NCBI RefSeq assembly: GCF_017599305.1
Contig: NZ_JAGFWR010000014.1
Coordinates: 62,001-126,000 of the forward strand
Direction of reading: 5' to 3'
DNA from: Micromonospora antibiotica
Lineage (GTDB): Bacteria > Actinomycetota > Actinomycetes > Mycobacteriales > Micromonosporaceae
Length of the DNA: 64,000 nt
The position numbers and the translations under genes were made by a program. This document shows, piece after piece, positions 18,494 through 26,480 of the stretch (positions are counted from its first letter, which is position 1; every line of letters starts with the position of its first letter). The notes under the pieces are model-generated. The model saw only the letters and a list, made by a program, of their open reading frames with translations, was not told where the DNA came from and searched no databases.

Positions 18494-19222
18494 TTGACCA
18501 CCGACCTAGTGATCGTAGGTGTGGGCGGGATGGGCCGGGAGATATTCGGGGTAATTCGGCTGTTGAACGCCTACCCGGTCGACGACGCCCGGTGGCGGGT
18601 CCTCGGCTTCGTCGATGACTATCCGACCGCGCCGAACGTGGAGCGGGTGCGGCGGCTCGGGGTGCCCTTCCTCGGCCCCACCCGGTGGCTCGCCGGAGCA
18701 CCGGCGGGCCTGCAGGTGGCGCTGGGCGTCGGGCACCCCCGGCTGCGCCGCGAGACCGACCGGGCCCTGGCCCGCTACGGGTTGCCCGCCGCCACGGTGG
18801 TGCACCCGGCCGCCGAGATCGGCCCGGACTGCGTCTTCCAGGAAGGGCTGTTCGCGGCCGGTGGCGCCCGGGTCACGACGAACGTGGTGCTGGGCCGTCA
18901 GGTGCACCTCAACCAGAACTGCACGGTGGGGCACGACAGCGTGCTCGGCGACCACGTCTCGGTCAATCCGCTCGCCGCGGTCTCCGGCTACTGCCGGCTC
19001 GACGACGGGGTCATGGTGGGCACCACCGCCGCCGTCCTGCCGGGGCTACGGGTCGGTCGGGACGCCGTGGTGGGTGCGGGCGCGTGTGTGACCCGGGACG
19101 TCCCGGCCGGCGCGGTGGTCACCGGGGTGCCCGCCCGGCCGGTGGACCGGTCAGCGGCGGATGCCCGCCCAGGCGTGGTGCCGGCGCACGGTCGACAGGA
19201 TGAAGTCGACCACCCGGCGTGA
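18494..19222 (+). CDS. PglD/PerB/NeuD-like sugar-nucleotide N-acyltransferase
   Basis: A 242-residue two-domain protein. An N-terminal Rossmann-like half (LVIVGVGGMGREIFGVI, VLGFVDD) binds the nucleotide sugar, and a C-terminal left-handed beta-helix (VVHPAAEIGPDC to GVPARPVD) binds acetyl-CoA. H147 in TVGHDS matches the catalytic base of PglD-type enzymes; the second, N-terminal histidine (GGHG) is methionine here. With gmd and a perosamine-synthase-like gene nearby, GDP-perosamine is a likely substrate, as for Caulobacter PerB; the UDP-amino sugars are alternatives. The TTG at 18494 has GAGGGGG eight bases upstream. The last ~24 codons overlap the convergent gene. Confidence 0.85.
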   Translation: MTTDLVIVGVGGMGREIFGVIRLLNAYPVDDARWRVLGFVDDYPTAPNVERVRRLGVPFLGPTRWLAGAPAGLQVALGVGHPRLRRETDRALARYGLPAATVVHPAAEIGPDCVFQEGLFAAGGARVTTNVVLGRQVHLNQNCTVGHDSVLGDHVSVNPLAAVSGYCRLDDGVMVGTTAAVLPGLRVGRDAVVGAGACVTRDVPAGAVVTGVPARPVDRSAADARPGVVPAHGRQDEVDHPA

Positions 19223-20275
19223 CGTGTCCGGCACCTGGTAGTCGAGCGGGCAGGCGACCGGACCGGCGGCCACCTGGGCCACCACGACCCGTACCGCCTC
19301 CACCACCCCGGCCGGGTCCAGCCCGGTCATCACGATCGCCCCGCAGTCCAGTGCCTCGGGGCGCTCGATGGACTCCCGCAGGGTCACCGCCGGGAACCCG
19401 AGGATCGCCGCCTCCTCGCTGACGGTGCCGCTGTCGGACAGCGTGCACCGGGCGTGCCGTTGCAGGGTCACGTAGTCGAAGAACCCGAACGGCTCGTGGA
19501 AGGTGATGCCGTCCAGCAGCGTGCCGTCGACGGCGAGGGACTCCAGGCGCTTGCGGGTACGCGGGTGGGTGGAGACCAGCAACGGCAGCCGCCACTCGTC
19601 GCGTACGGCGCAGAGGCAGTCCAGCAGCCGCCGGAGCCGGTCCGGGTGGTCGACGTTCTCCTCGCGGTGGGCGCTGACGACGAAGTAGCCGCCCGGTTCG
19701 AGGGCGAGCTGCGCCAGGATGGTGGACCGGTCGATCTGCGGCCGGTAGTGGTCGAGCACCTCCCGCATGGGTGAGCCGGTGTGCAGGATCCGGCGGGGGT
19801 GCAGGCCCTCGGCGAGCAGGTTGCGCCGGGCGTGTTCGGAATAGACGAGGTTGAAGTCGGCGACGTGGTCGACCAGCCTGCGGTTGGTCTCCTCCGGCAC
19901 GTTGAGGTCGAAGCAGCGGTTGCCGGCCTCCATGTGGTAGACGGGGACCTTCATCCGCCGGGCCATCAACGCGGCGATGGCGCTGTTGGTGTCGCCGAGC
20001 ACCAGCAGCGCGTCCGGGCGCAGCTCACCGATCGCCTGTTCGGTGCCGACCAGCACGGCCCCGAGCAGGCTACCCAGCGACCGGGTGTCGGCCCGCAGGA
20101 AGCGGTCCGGGGACCGGACACCCAGCTCGGTGAAGAAGATGTCCGACAGCGCGGGGTCCCAGTTCTGGCCCGTGTGCACCACCGTGTGCTCCACGGTCCG
20201 ATCCAGCGTGTCGATCACGCGGGCCAGCCGGATGATCTCCGGTCTGGTCCCGACGACGGTCATCACCCGGGTCAT
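19151..20275 (-). CDS. UDP-N-acetylglucosamine 2-epimerase family, WbjD/FnlC/CapG-type
   Basis: A 374-residue WecB-fold enzyme. MTRVMTVVGTRPEIIRLARV, HTGQNWDPALSDIFF, DALLVLGDTNSAIAALMARR, YHMEAGNRCFDLNVPEETNRR, VSAHREENVDHPDRL and CTLSDSGTVSEEAAILG are close to the WbjD/FnlC branch rather than the housekeeping WecB. It should invert C2 of a UDP-2-acetamido-2,6-dideoxy-L-hexose, the last step to UDP-L-FucNAc or UDP-L-QuiNAc. That completes the pathway started at 5417-7443. GAGGAG lies six bases before the ATG. Its 3' end overlaps the convergent acyltransferase gene by 72 bases. Confidence 0.9.
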   Translation of the reverse strand: MTRVMTVVGTRPEIIRLARVIDTLDRTVEHTVVHTGQNWDPALSDIFFTELGVRSPDRFLRADTRSLGSLLGAVLVGTEQAIGELRPDALLVLGDTNSAIAALMARRMKVPVYHMEAGNRCFDLNVPEETNRRLVDHVADFNLVYSEHARRNLLAEGLHPRRILHTGSPMREVLDHYRPQIDRSTILAQLALEPGGYFVVSAHREENVDHPDRLRRLLDCLCAVRDEWRLPLLVSTHPRTRKRLESLAVDGTLLDGITFHEPFGFFDYVTLQRHARCTLSDSGTVSEEAAILGFPAVTLRESIERPEALDCGAIVMTGLDPAGVVEAVRVVVAQVAAGPVACPLDYQVPDTSRRVVDFILSTVRRHHAWAGIRR

Positions 20276-20390
20276 GGACGTCTCCTCATGGTCGGTCGCG
20301 GTGTGGCGGGGACCGCCCGGCACCGGTGGGCGCGGTCCGCCCGGCGGTGCGGTGCGGGGTCCGGGTCGGCGGTACGCGGGTCGGCCGGTG

Positions 20391-21632
20391 TCACGACGGC
20401 CGTCCCTGTGGGGGGACCCGGCACGCCGGGGCGCTGACCGCCTGCCATGCCTGGTCGAGGACGCTGATCCGGGGCCGGTCGAGCCACCAGCGGCGGTAGG
20501 CCTCCCCCGCCGCCGCCCGGGCCGCCTGCCGCTGCTCGGGCGAGGTGGCGGCGAGCCGGGTGACCAGCGCGCCCAACGCCACCGGGGTCAGCTCGGTGAG
20601 CACCTGCCCGCCGCCGTCACGCAGCACGGCCGTCCACGGTGTCCGGTCCGAACAGATCACCGGGCAGCACGCCGCCAGGCTCTCCGCGATCGCGTTGCCG
20701 AAGTTCTCCCCCCGGGTCGGCTGGACGGAGGCGTCGTACCGGGCGAAGGTCTCGCCGACCTGGTCGGGGCGCAACTCTCCCCGGTAGCTGACGACGGACG
20801 GGTCCGGCAGGGCGGACCACAACTGCTCGCAGCGCTGCCAGTACCGGGCGTCCTCCACCGGGCCGTAGATGTCGAGCCGCACCCGGGCCCGGACGTGGGC
20901 GAGCGCGGCGAGCACCAGGTCGAGGTTCTTCATCGGTGAGATCCGACCGATGAAGACCAGCCGGGGCGGGTCGGCCGGCGGCGGGTCGGCCGGTGCGGGG
21001 CGCGGTTCGGGGCCGACGCCGATCGCGACGACGCCGATCCGGGCCCGGGGCAGCACCCCCCGGATGTCGGCGACCTCCTGCGGCCCGGTGGCGTGCCACA
21101 GCACCCGGGGCCCCCGCAGCATCCACCGCCAGCCGGCCAGGAACATCCGTTTGCGGGCCCGGTGCAGGGCGAGGGCGGCCGAGCCGAATTCACCCCTCGG
21201 GGCCACCAGAATGCGATCCGCCCGCAGCAGGCCGAGCCGGGTGGCGGCGATCGGAAGAATGGAGAAGACCGACCAGACGCTGTTGACGTAGAGCAGATCG
21301 AAACGTGCCGACCGCAACGAACGCCAGAGCGTCAGCCAGTGCGCCGGGTGCCGTACGCCGAGATAGAAGACCTTCGTCCGGCCGCGTCGCACCCAGGTGC
21401 CGGAGAGCCCGGGATAGGCCGCCCGGGAACCGAGGTCGCGATCCCGGGTGAGCAGGGTGGCGGAAACCGCGCCGCTGGCCGTGTCGAGCACGTGCGAAAT
21501 GGAACGGACCGGCCCTCCGGCACGCCACCCGGGGCTGAAGTAGCCCGCCGTGACGAGGACCCGGAATGTGGTCCCCCCGGCACCCGCCAACCGTTCGTCA
21601 ACGTTCGTTGCGGGGCTGGTGTCACCGGCCAT
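20391..21632 (-). CDS. GT4-family glycosyltransferase (paralogue of the 17032 gene)
   Basis: A 413-residue GT-B enzyme with TAGYFSPGWRAGGPVRSISHVL, LLTRDRDLGSRAAYPGLSG, DLLYVNSVWSVFS, ILVAPRGEFGSAALALHRARKR, LVFIGRISPMKNLDLVL and RGENFGNAIAESLAACCPVICSD. The likeness to the 17032 product runs the full length. The ATG at 21632 is preceded by AGGAG. It is first in a leftward pair with the WbjD-like epimerase, 115 bp apart, and divergent from gmd. Confidence 0.88.
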   Translation of the reverse strand: MAGDTSPATNVDERLAGAGGTTFRVLVTAGYFSPGWRAGGPVRSISHVLDTASGAVSATLLTRDRDLGSRAAYPGLSGTWVRRGRTKVFYLGVRHPAHWLTLWRSLRSARFDLLYVNSVWSVFSILPIAATRLGLLRADRILVAPRGEFGSAALALHRARKRMFLAGWRWMLRGPRVLWHATGPQEVADIRGVLPRARIGVVAIGVGPEPRPAPADPPPADPPRLVFIGRISPMKNLDLVLAALAHVRARVRLDIYGPVEDARYWQRCEQLWSALPDPSVVSYRGELRPDQVGETFARYDASVQPTRGENFGNAIAESLAACCPVICSDRTPWTAVLRDGGGQVLTELTPVALGALVTRLAATSPEQRQAARAAAGEAYRRWWLDRPRISVLDQAWQAVSAPACRVPPQGRPS

Positions 21633-21811
21633 CCTCGCTCCTCGCTGAAATCTGGGAACTGGGTGGAACAACGAGCGAGTGTCACTTCGGTGACTGCGTA
21701 CCGCGCTTGGCGCAAATTCGTCGAACGCCACCCGAAAAATCATGATCACCGGTCCGGCAAACGGTATAAGGGAGTCGCGCAACAAATCCCAACCGGCACG
21801 AGAGGACCCCC
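21633..21811. promoter_or_regulatory. Divergent promoter region between a GT4 gene and gmd
   Basis: This 179-bp region has low GC content for the window. A TATAAG at 21765-21770 is a plausible -10 for the gmd operon. CAAATTCGTCG at 21713-21723 matches the palindrome half-site at 14143-14153 except for one base. Confidence 0.45.
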
Positions 21812-22825
21812 ATGTCGCGAGTGGCACTCATATCCGGCACCACCGGTCAGGACGGTAGCTATCTGTCCGAGTTCCTCCTCGACCGGGGATACACGGTGCA
21901 CGGGATAAAGCGAAGGTCGTCCTCGTTCAACACCGAACGGATAGACCGCGTCGACGTCCATCCCCGCAACGGCGAGGCGCGTCTGTTCCTCCACTACAGC
22001 GACCTTTCCGACCCGGCCTCACTGACCGCGCTGATCCGCGACATCCGGCCGGACGAGATCTACAACCTCGGCGCGCAGAGCCACGTCCGCGTATCCTTCG
22101 ACGTTCCCGGCTACACCGCCGACATCACCGGGCTCGGTGCCCTGCGGATGCTGGAGGCGGCGCGGGCGGCCGACATCGACTGCCGCTTCTACCAGGCGTC
22201 GTCCTCGGAGATGTTCGGCTCCGCCCCGCCTCCGCAACGGGAGGAGACCCCGTTCCACCCGCGCAGCCCGTACGCGTGCGCCAAGGTCTACGCCTACTGG
22301 TCGACGGTCAACTACCGCGAGTCGTGGGACATGTTCTGCGTCAACGGCATCCTGTTCAACCACGAGAGCCCCCGGCGCGGCGAGAACTTCGTCACCCGCA
22401 AGATCACCCGCGCGGTGGCCCGGATCGAGGCCGGCATCCAGGACAAGCTCTACCTGGGCAACCTCGACGCGGTCCGGGACTGGGGCTACGCCCCGGAGTA
22501 CGTCGAGGCGATGTGGCTGGCCCTTCAGCAGGACACCCCACAGGACTACGTGGTGGCCACCGGCGAGGGGCACTCCGTACGCGAGTTCGTCCAGGCCGCC
22601 TTCGACCGGGTCGGTCTTGACTGGCAGCGGTACGTGGAGATCGACCCCGCCTACTTCCGGCCCGCCGAGGTCGACGCGCTCATCGGCGACTACAGCAAGG
22701 CCCGGCGGCACCTGGGCTGGGCGCCGAAGACCCTGTTCGGCGACCTGGTACGGGTGATGGTGGACGCCGACCGACAACTCCTGGAAGACGAGCGGATGGG
22801 ACGTCTCGTGCGGGTGGACCGATGA
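21812..22825 (+). CDS. gmd: GDP-mannose 4,6-dehydratase
   Basis: A 337-residue SDR of the GMD family, somewhat shorter than E. coli Gmd (373 aa). It carries ISGTTGQDGSYLSEFLLDRGY, GIKRRSSSFNTERID, YNLGAQSHVRVSF, QASSSEMFG and Y154-A-C-A-K158, with FNHESPRRGENFVTRKI near the substrate site. It converts GDP-mannose to GDP-4-keto-6-deoxy-mannose using bound NADP. No GDP-fucose synthase is in the window, whereas a perosamine-synthase-like aminotransferase follows, so GDP-perosamine is the likely product. It overlaps the next gene by four bases (ATGA). Confidence 0.95.
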   Translation: MSRVALISGTTGQDGSYLSEFLLDRGYTVHGIKRRSSSFNTERIDRVDVHPRNGEARLFLHYSDLSDPASLTALIRDIRPDEIYNLGAQSHVRVSFDVPGYTADITGLGALRMLEAARAADIDCRFYQASSSEMFGSAPPPQREETPFHPRSPYACAKVYAYWSTVNYRESWDMFCVNGILFNHESPRRGENFVTRKITRAVARIEAGIQDKLYLGNLDAVRDWGYAPEYVEAMWLALQQDTPQDYVVATGEGHSVREFVQAAFDRVGLDWQRYVEIDPAYFRPAEVDALIGDYSKARRHLGWAPKTLFGDLVRVMVDADRQLLEDERMGRLVRVDR

Positions 22826-24024
22826 GGATCGCCGTCGACGCCACCCCGATCCGCCCCGGACACGCCGCCGGGGTCGAGGCCTTCACCTACGGCCTGCTGA
22901 CCGGCATGGCCGCCGACACCTCCCACGACCTGCGGGTGAACATCCTGCGGGGCACCCTCGACCAGTGGCGTGACCAGGTGCCCGCCGATCAGCTCGGTTG
23001 GACCGAGATCGCCCAGCCGCTGCGCTCGGACACTCCTCCCGGGCAGCTGTTGCGCCGCTGGACGCCGACCCGGGTCCGCGACTCGCTCGCCGTCCGCAGG
23101 GCGGTCAACGCGGTCCGGCAGCGCTCGGTCCCTCGGCAGCGGGGATCGGACGTGACGTTGTACCCGTTCCACAGCGCCCCGATCGGGCCCGGCCCCTCGG
23201 TCGTCGTCGTGCACGACCTGCGGCACCTGCGGGCCGCCTTCCACTCCCCCGGCTTCGCCGCGGTGGTCCGGGAGAACGTGGCCCGTGCGTCCGCCCTCGT
23301 GGTCACCTGGCCGCACCCGTACCGGGAGACCCTGCGGTTGTTTCCCGAGGCTGCCGAGCGGACCGCGCTCATCCCGACCCCCACGTTCCAGCCCGCACCC
23401 GAACGGGCTGCCGCCCGGCCCGAACCGGGCCTGCTGGTCTACCCGTCCTCCACCGCGACCCACAAGAACCACGCGACCCTGCTGGAGGCGATGGCGTTGC
23501 TGCCGCAGTGCCGGCTGGTCTGCCCCGGCCCGCTGGTCGAGCCCGACGCCAGCCGCCTGCTCGCCCGCGCCGCGCAGCCCGACCTGCGGGGCCGGGTGTC
23601 CTTCCCCGGGTTCGTCACCCTCGACGAGCTGAACGCCCTCTACGCCCGGGCCGACGCGGTGGTGATCCCGTCGCTCTGGGAGGCGGCCAGCGGTGCCATG
23701 CTGGAGGCGTTCAGCTGGGGGCTGCCCGTCGCCTGCGCGGACGCCGAGCCGCTGCTGGCCCAACTGGAGTTCACCGGTGCCGAGGCGACGGTCTTCCGGG
23801 CCACCGACCCGGCGTCCCTCGCCGAGGCGGTCCAGCGGCTGCTGGCCGACCGGGCGTACTACGCCGCCGCCGCCCGGCACGCCAACGGCCGGTTGGCCGC
23901 CCGCACCTGGGCGGCGACCGGTGCCGACTACCTCGACGTGCTGCGCTGGGTGGCGCAGGGACGACCGGGACCGATACCGAGATCCGCGTTCGCCGCCGAA
24001 CTCAGCGGGGAGGAAGCGTCGTGA
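22822..24024 (+). CDS. GT4-family glycosyltransferase
   Basis: A 400-residue GT-B enzyme with MRIAVDATPIRPGHAAGVEAFTYGLL at the N-terminus, VVVVHDLRHLRAAFHSPGF, LLVYPSSTATHKNHATLLEAM and ADAVVIPSLWEAASGAMLEAFSWGLPVACAD. This pattern is common among mannosyl- and perosaminyl-type GT4 enzymes. It lies between gmd and the aminotransferase and is coupled to both (ATGA and GTGA overlaps), so it may use the GDP-sugar made by its neighbours. That donor assignment is inference only. Confidence 0.88.
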   Translation: MRIAVDATPIRPGHAAGVEAFTYGLLTGMAADTSHDLRVNILRGTLDQWRDQVPADQLGWTEIAQPLRSDTPPGQLLRRWTPTRVRDSLAVRRAVNAVRQRSVPRQRGSDVTLYPFHSAPIGPGPSVVVVHDLRHLRAAFHSPGFAAVVRENVARASALVVTWPHPYRETLRLFPEAAERTALIPTPTFQPAPERAAARPEPGLLVYPSSTATHKNHATLLEAMALLPQCRLVCPGPLVEPDASRLLARAAQPDLRGRVSFPGFVTLDELNALYARADAVVIPSLWEAASGAMLEAFSWGLPVACADAEPLLAQLEFTGAEATVFRATDPASLAEAVQRLLADRAYYAAAARHANGRLAARTWAATGADYLDVLRWVAQGRPGPIPRSAFAAELSGEEAS

Positions 24025-25145
24025 GCATGACGGACGACCGCTATCCGGTGGCCCGACCGAGCCTGTCCGACCTGGAGGAGCGGTACGTGGTCGACGCCCT
24101 GAGGAGCGGCTGGGTCTCCTCCCAGGGCCCCTACCTCAACGCCTTCGAGGACCGGTTCGCCCGGCGGTGTGCCGCCGGCACGGCGGTGGCCACCGCCAAC
24201 GGCACGGTCGCCCTGCACCTGGTCCTCGCCGCCGCCGGTATCGGTCCGGGCGACGAGGTCATCGTTCCCGCGCTCACCTACGTGGCGACCGCGAACGCCG
24301 TGGCGTACTGCGGGGCGCGCGCCGTCTGTGTGGACGTGCTGCCGCAGAGCTGGTGCGTCGACCCCGCCGCCGTCCGGGCCGCGATCGGGCCACGCACCCG
24401 GGCGGTCGTCGCCGTCGACCTGTACGGCCACCCCGCCGACTATCCCGCCCTGCGCGCGCTGTGCCAGCGGCACGGACTGCTCCTGGTGGCCGACGCGGCG
24501 GAGTCCTTCGGGGCCACGGTCGACGGGCACCCGACCGGTTCCCTGGCCGACGCCACCACCTTCTCCTTCTTCGGCAACAAGGTGATCACCGCGGGTGAGG
24601 GCGGTTGCGTGACCACCTCCGACGAGGCGCTGGCCGCCCGGATGCGGCTGCTGCGTAACCAGGGCATGGATCCGCAGCGGCGGTACTACTTCCCGGTGCT
24701 GGGCTACAACTACCGGATGACCAACCTGGCCGCCGCGCTGCTCTGCGCCCAACTGGAGCGGGCCGACGACATCATCGCCCGGCGGGACGCGGTGATCGCC
24801 GGCTACGAGACGCAGCTGGCCGACGAGCCGGCGCTGGCGGCGCAGCACGTGGTCGCCGGTGTCCGGCGGGCACCGTGGATGGCCGCCTTCCTGGTCGGGC
24901 CGGCGGGGGACGCCACCTCCCGGGACACGGTGGCCCTGGCACTCGACCGGCTCGGCGTGGAGACCCGGCCCTTCTTCGTGCCGATCCCCGAACTGCCCGC
25001 GCACCACGATCCGCAGGCGTACTGCCCGGTGACCGTGGACCTGAGCCGGCGCGGCATCAACCTGCCGACCTATCCGGAGCTGACCGACGCGGGGGTCAAG
25101 ACGGTGGTGGAGCGCGTCCGCGCCGCCCTGTCGACCGTCGCCTGA
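24021..25145 (+). CDS. per: GDP-perosamine synthase-like PLP aminotransferase (RfbE/Per, DegT family)
   Basis: A 374-residue fold-type I aminotransferase. YPVARPSLSDLEE, GWVSSQGPYLNAFEDRFA, NGTVALHLVLAAAGIGPGDEV, FSFFGNKVITAGEGG with PLP lysine K187, GYNYRMTNLAAALLCAQLE and ETRPFF follow E. coli O157 RfbE segment for segment, more closely than other DegT enzymes. It transfers an amino group to C4 of GDP-4-keto-6-deoxy-mannose. The start is GTG 24021, which overlaps the GT4 stop as GTGA and has GGAGGA seven bases before it; ATG 24027 is possible. Last gene of the gmd operon. Confidence 0.9.
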   Translation: MSMTDDRYPVARPSLSDLEERYVVDALRSGWVSSQGPYLNAFEDRFARRCAAGTAVATANGTVALHLVLAAAGIGPGDEVIVPALTYVATANAVAYCGARAVCVDVLPQSWCVDPAAVRAAIGPRTRAVVAVDLYGHPADYPALRALCQRHGLLLVADAAESFGATVDGHPTGSLADATTFSFFGNKVITAGEGGCVTTSDEALAARMRLLRNQGMDPQRRYYFPVLGYNYRMTNLAAALLCAQLERADDIIARRDAVIAGYETQLADEPALAAQHVVAGVRRAPWMAAFLVGPAGDATSRDTVALALDRLGVETRPFFVPIPELPAHHDPQAYCPVTVDLSRRGINLPTYPELTDAGVKTVVERVRAALSTVA

Positions 25146-25156
25146 CGCGGGTGCCG

Positions 25157-25183
25157 CCCCCGCCCGGTGCCGCGGGGCGGGGG
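25157..25183. terminator. GC-rich hairpin between convergent genes
   Basis: A 9-bp perfect stem (CCCCCGCCC with GGGCGGGGG) and a 9-base loop lie between the per stop and the flippase stop. It can work in both directions. There is no U-run, as is common in actinomycetes. Confidence 0.7.
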
Positions 25184-25187
25184 CAGC

Positions 25188-26480
25188 TCACGTCGGGCGG
25201 ACAACGTCGGCCAGTTCGTCGGTGGGGTCTCGCCGGACACCCCGCGCGCGGTCCGCCTCGCGTCTGCGCAGCAGCAGGAGATAGCTGCCGCCCCAGGCGA
25301 CCGCGCTGGCCAGGGCCAGCACCGCGAGTGCGCCGGCCGCACCGGTCGCACCGCACAGGACCGCTGCGGCAACGACCACGGGCACCCGGATTCCGCCGAG
25401 CAGGACGCCGAGCAGGATCGCCAGCCGGCTCGCCTGCTCCACCCGCAGCCCGGCGAAGCCGACGGCAGCCGGCGCCGCGAACAGGCTCTCCAGCGCGAGT
25501 AACACCAACAGGCTGCGGGCCAGGTCCCAGTTGGCGCCGAGCAGCGTCGTCCCGACCGCGTCGGGCAGCAGGGCGACCGCCGTCGTCATCGGCAGGACAC
25601 CGGCGGACACCAGCATCGCGAGTCGTACGGCCACCCGGGTCCGCACCGCGCGGGACTCGGCACGGCTGCGGGCCAGGTGCGGCAGGATCAGCGTGGCGGC
25701 GGTGGACAGGACCAGGTTCACCGGCCCCAGCAGCGTCCTGCCGGCGCTCAACGCGCCGACCACCGCGGTGCCCGCGAAGGCGGCCAGGGCGGTCAGCGCC
25801 AACTGCGCCGATCCGGTGGTCAGCAGGAACTGCGTGCCGAACCCCAACGCGACGCGGCTCTCCGCCCGACCGATGCGCCAGCCGGGTCGCAACGCGTACC
25901 GGCGGCGGAGCGCGACGACCACGCCGATGAGCCCGCCACCGAACGCCCAGAGGGCGAACACGTACGGCGCGTCGAGCAGCCGGAACAGGCCGGCAAGCGC
26001 GGCGCAGCCGGTGACCGCCGCCCAGGCGGTCTCCTGGGCCAGGGCCCCGGACGGTGTCCCGACGCCGACGGCGATCGCCTTGGTGTAGTCGTAGAGCACC
26101 AGACCGGGCAGGGCGAGGCCCACGAACACCAGATAGGACGAGCCAAACGCGATCCCCGCCGCGCCGAGCGCCACGCCGCTGACCGTGCCGAGCAGGATGG
26201 CCCGCCGGGCGGCGGACGCGGCCCCCGTACCGGCCGCCAGGGTCGAGTCGGTCACCATGCTGCGTACCAGCCCGGAGCCGAGGATGTAGAACGAGAAGGC
26301 CAGCGCGAACTGACCCACCCCACCGATCGGCTCCAGCCTGGTGACGGTGATCGCCACCAGCAGGTTGCCGCCGCTGGACAGACCCCCGACGACCAGGGCG
26401 AGCAGGGCACGGCGACCGGTCCGGGGCGGGCCCGGAACGGCCCGGTGCCGGGCCGCGCGAGCACGGACCCGGACGGTCAC
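25188..26480 (-). CDS. Second polysaccharide flippase-like membrane protein (MOP superfamily)
   Basis: A 430-residue protein with about 12 hydrophobic helices. ALLALVVGGLSSGGNLLVAITVTR and GGVGQFALAFSFYILGSGLVRS resemble the first helices of O-antigen flippases. It differs clearly from the flippase at 11640. The GTG at 26480 overlaps the preceding gene's stop as GTGA. It ends the leftward operon that also holds the two Wzy-like paralogues, so this operon has its own flippase and polymerases. A lipid II flippase role (MurJ family) seems less likely given context and length. Confidence 0.78.
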   Translation of the reverse strand: MTVRVRARAARHRAVPGPPRTGRRALLALVVGGLSSGGNLLVAITVTRLEPIGGVGQFALAFSFYILGSGLVRSMVTDSTLAAGTGAASAARRAILLGTVSGVALGAAGIAFGSSYLVFVGLALPGLVLYDYTKAIAVGVGTPSGALAQETAWAAVTGCAALAGLFRLLDAPYVFALWAFGGGLIGVVVALRRRYALRPGWRIGRAESRVALGFGTQFLLTTGSAQLALTALAAFAGTAVVGALSAGRTLLGPVNLVLSTAATLILPHLARSRAESRAVRTRVAVRLAMLVSAGVLPMTTAVALLPDAVGTTLLGANWDLARSLLVLLALESLFAAPAAVGFAGLRVEQASRLAILLGVLLGGIRVPVVVAAAVLCGATGAAGALAVLALASAVAWGGSYLLLLRRREADRARGVRRDPTDELADVVRPT

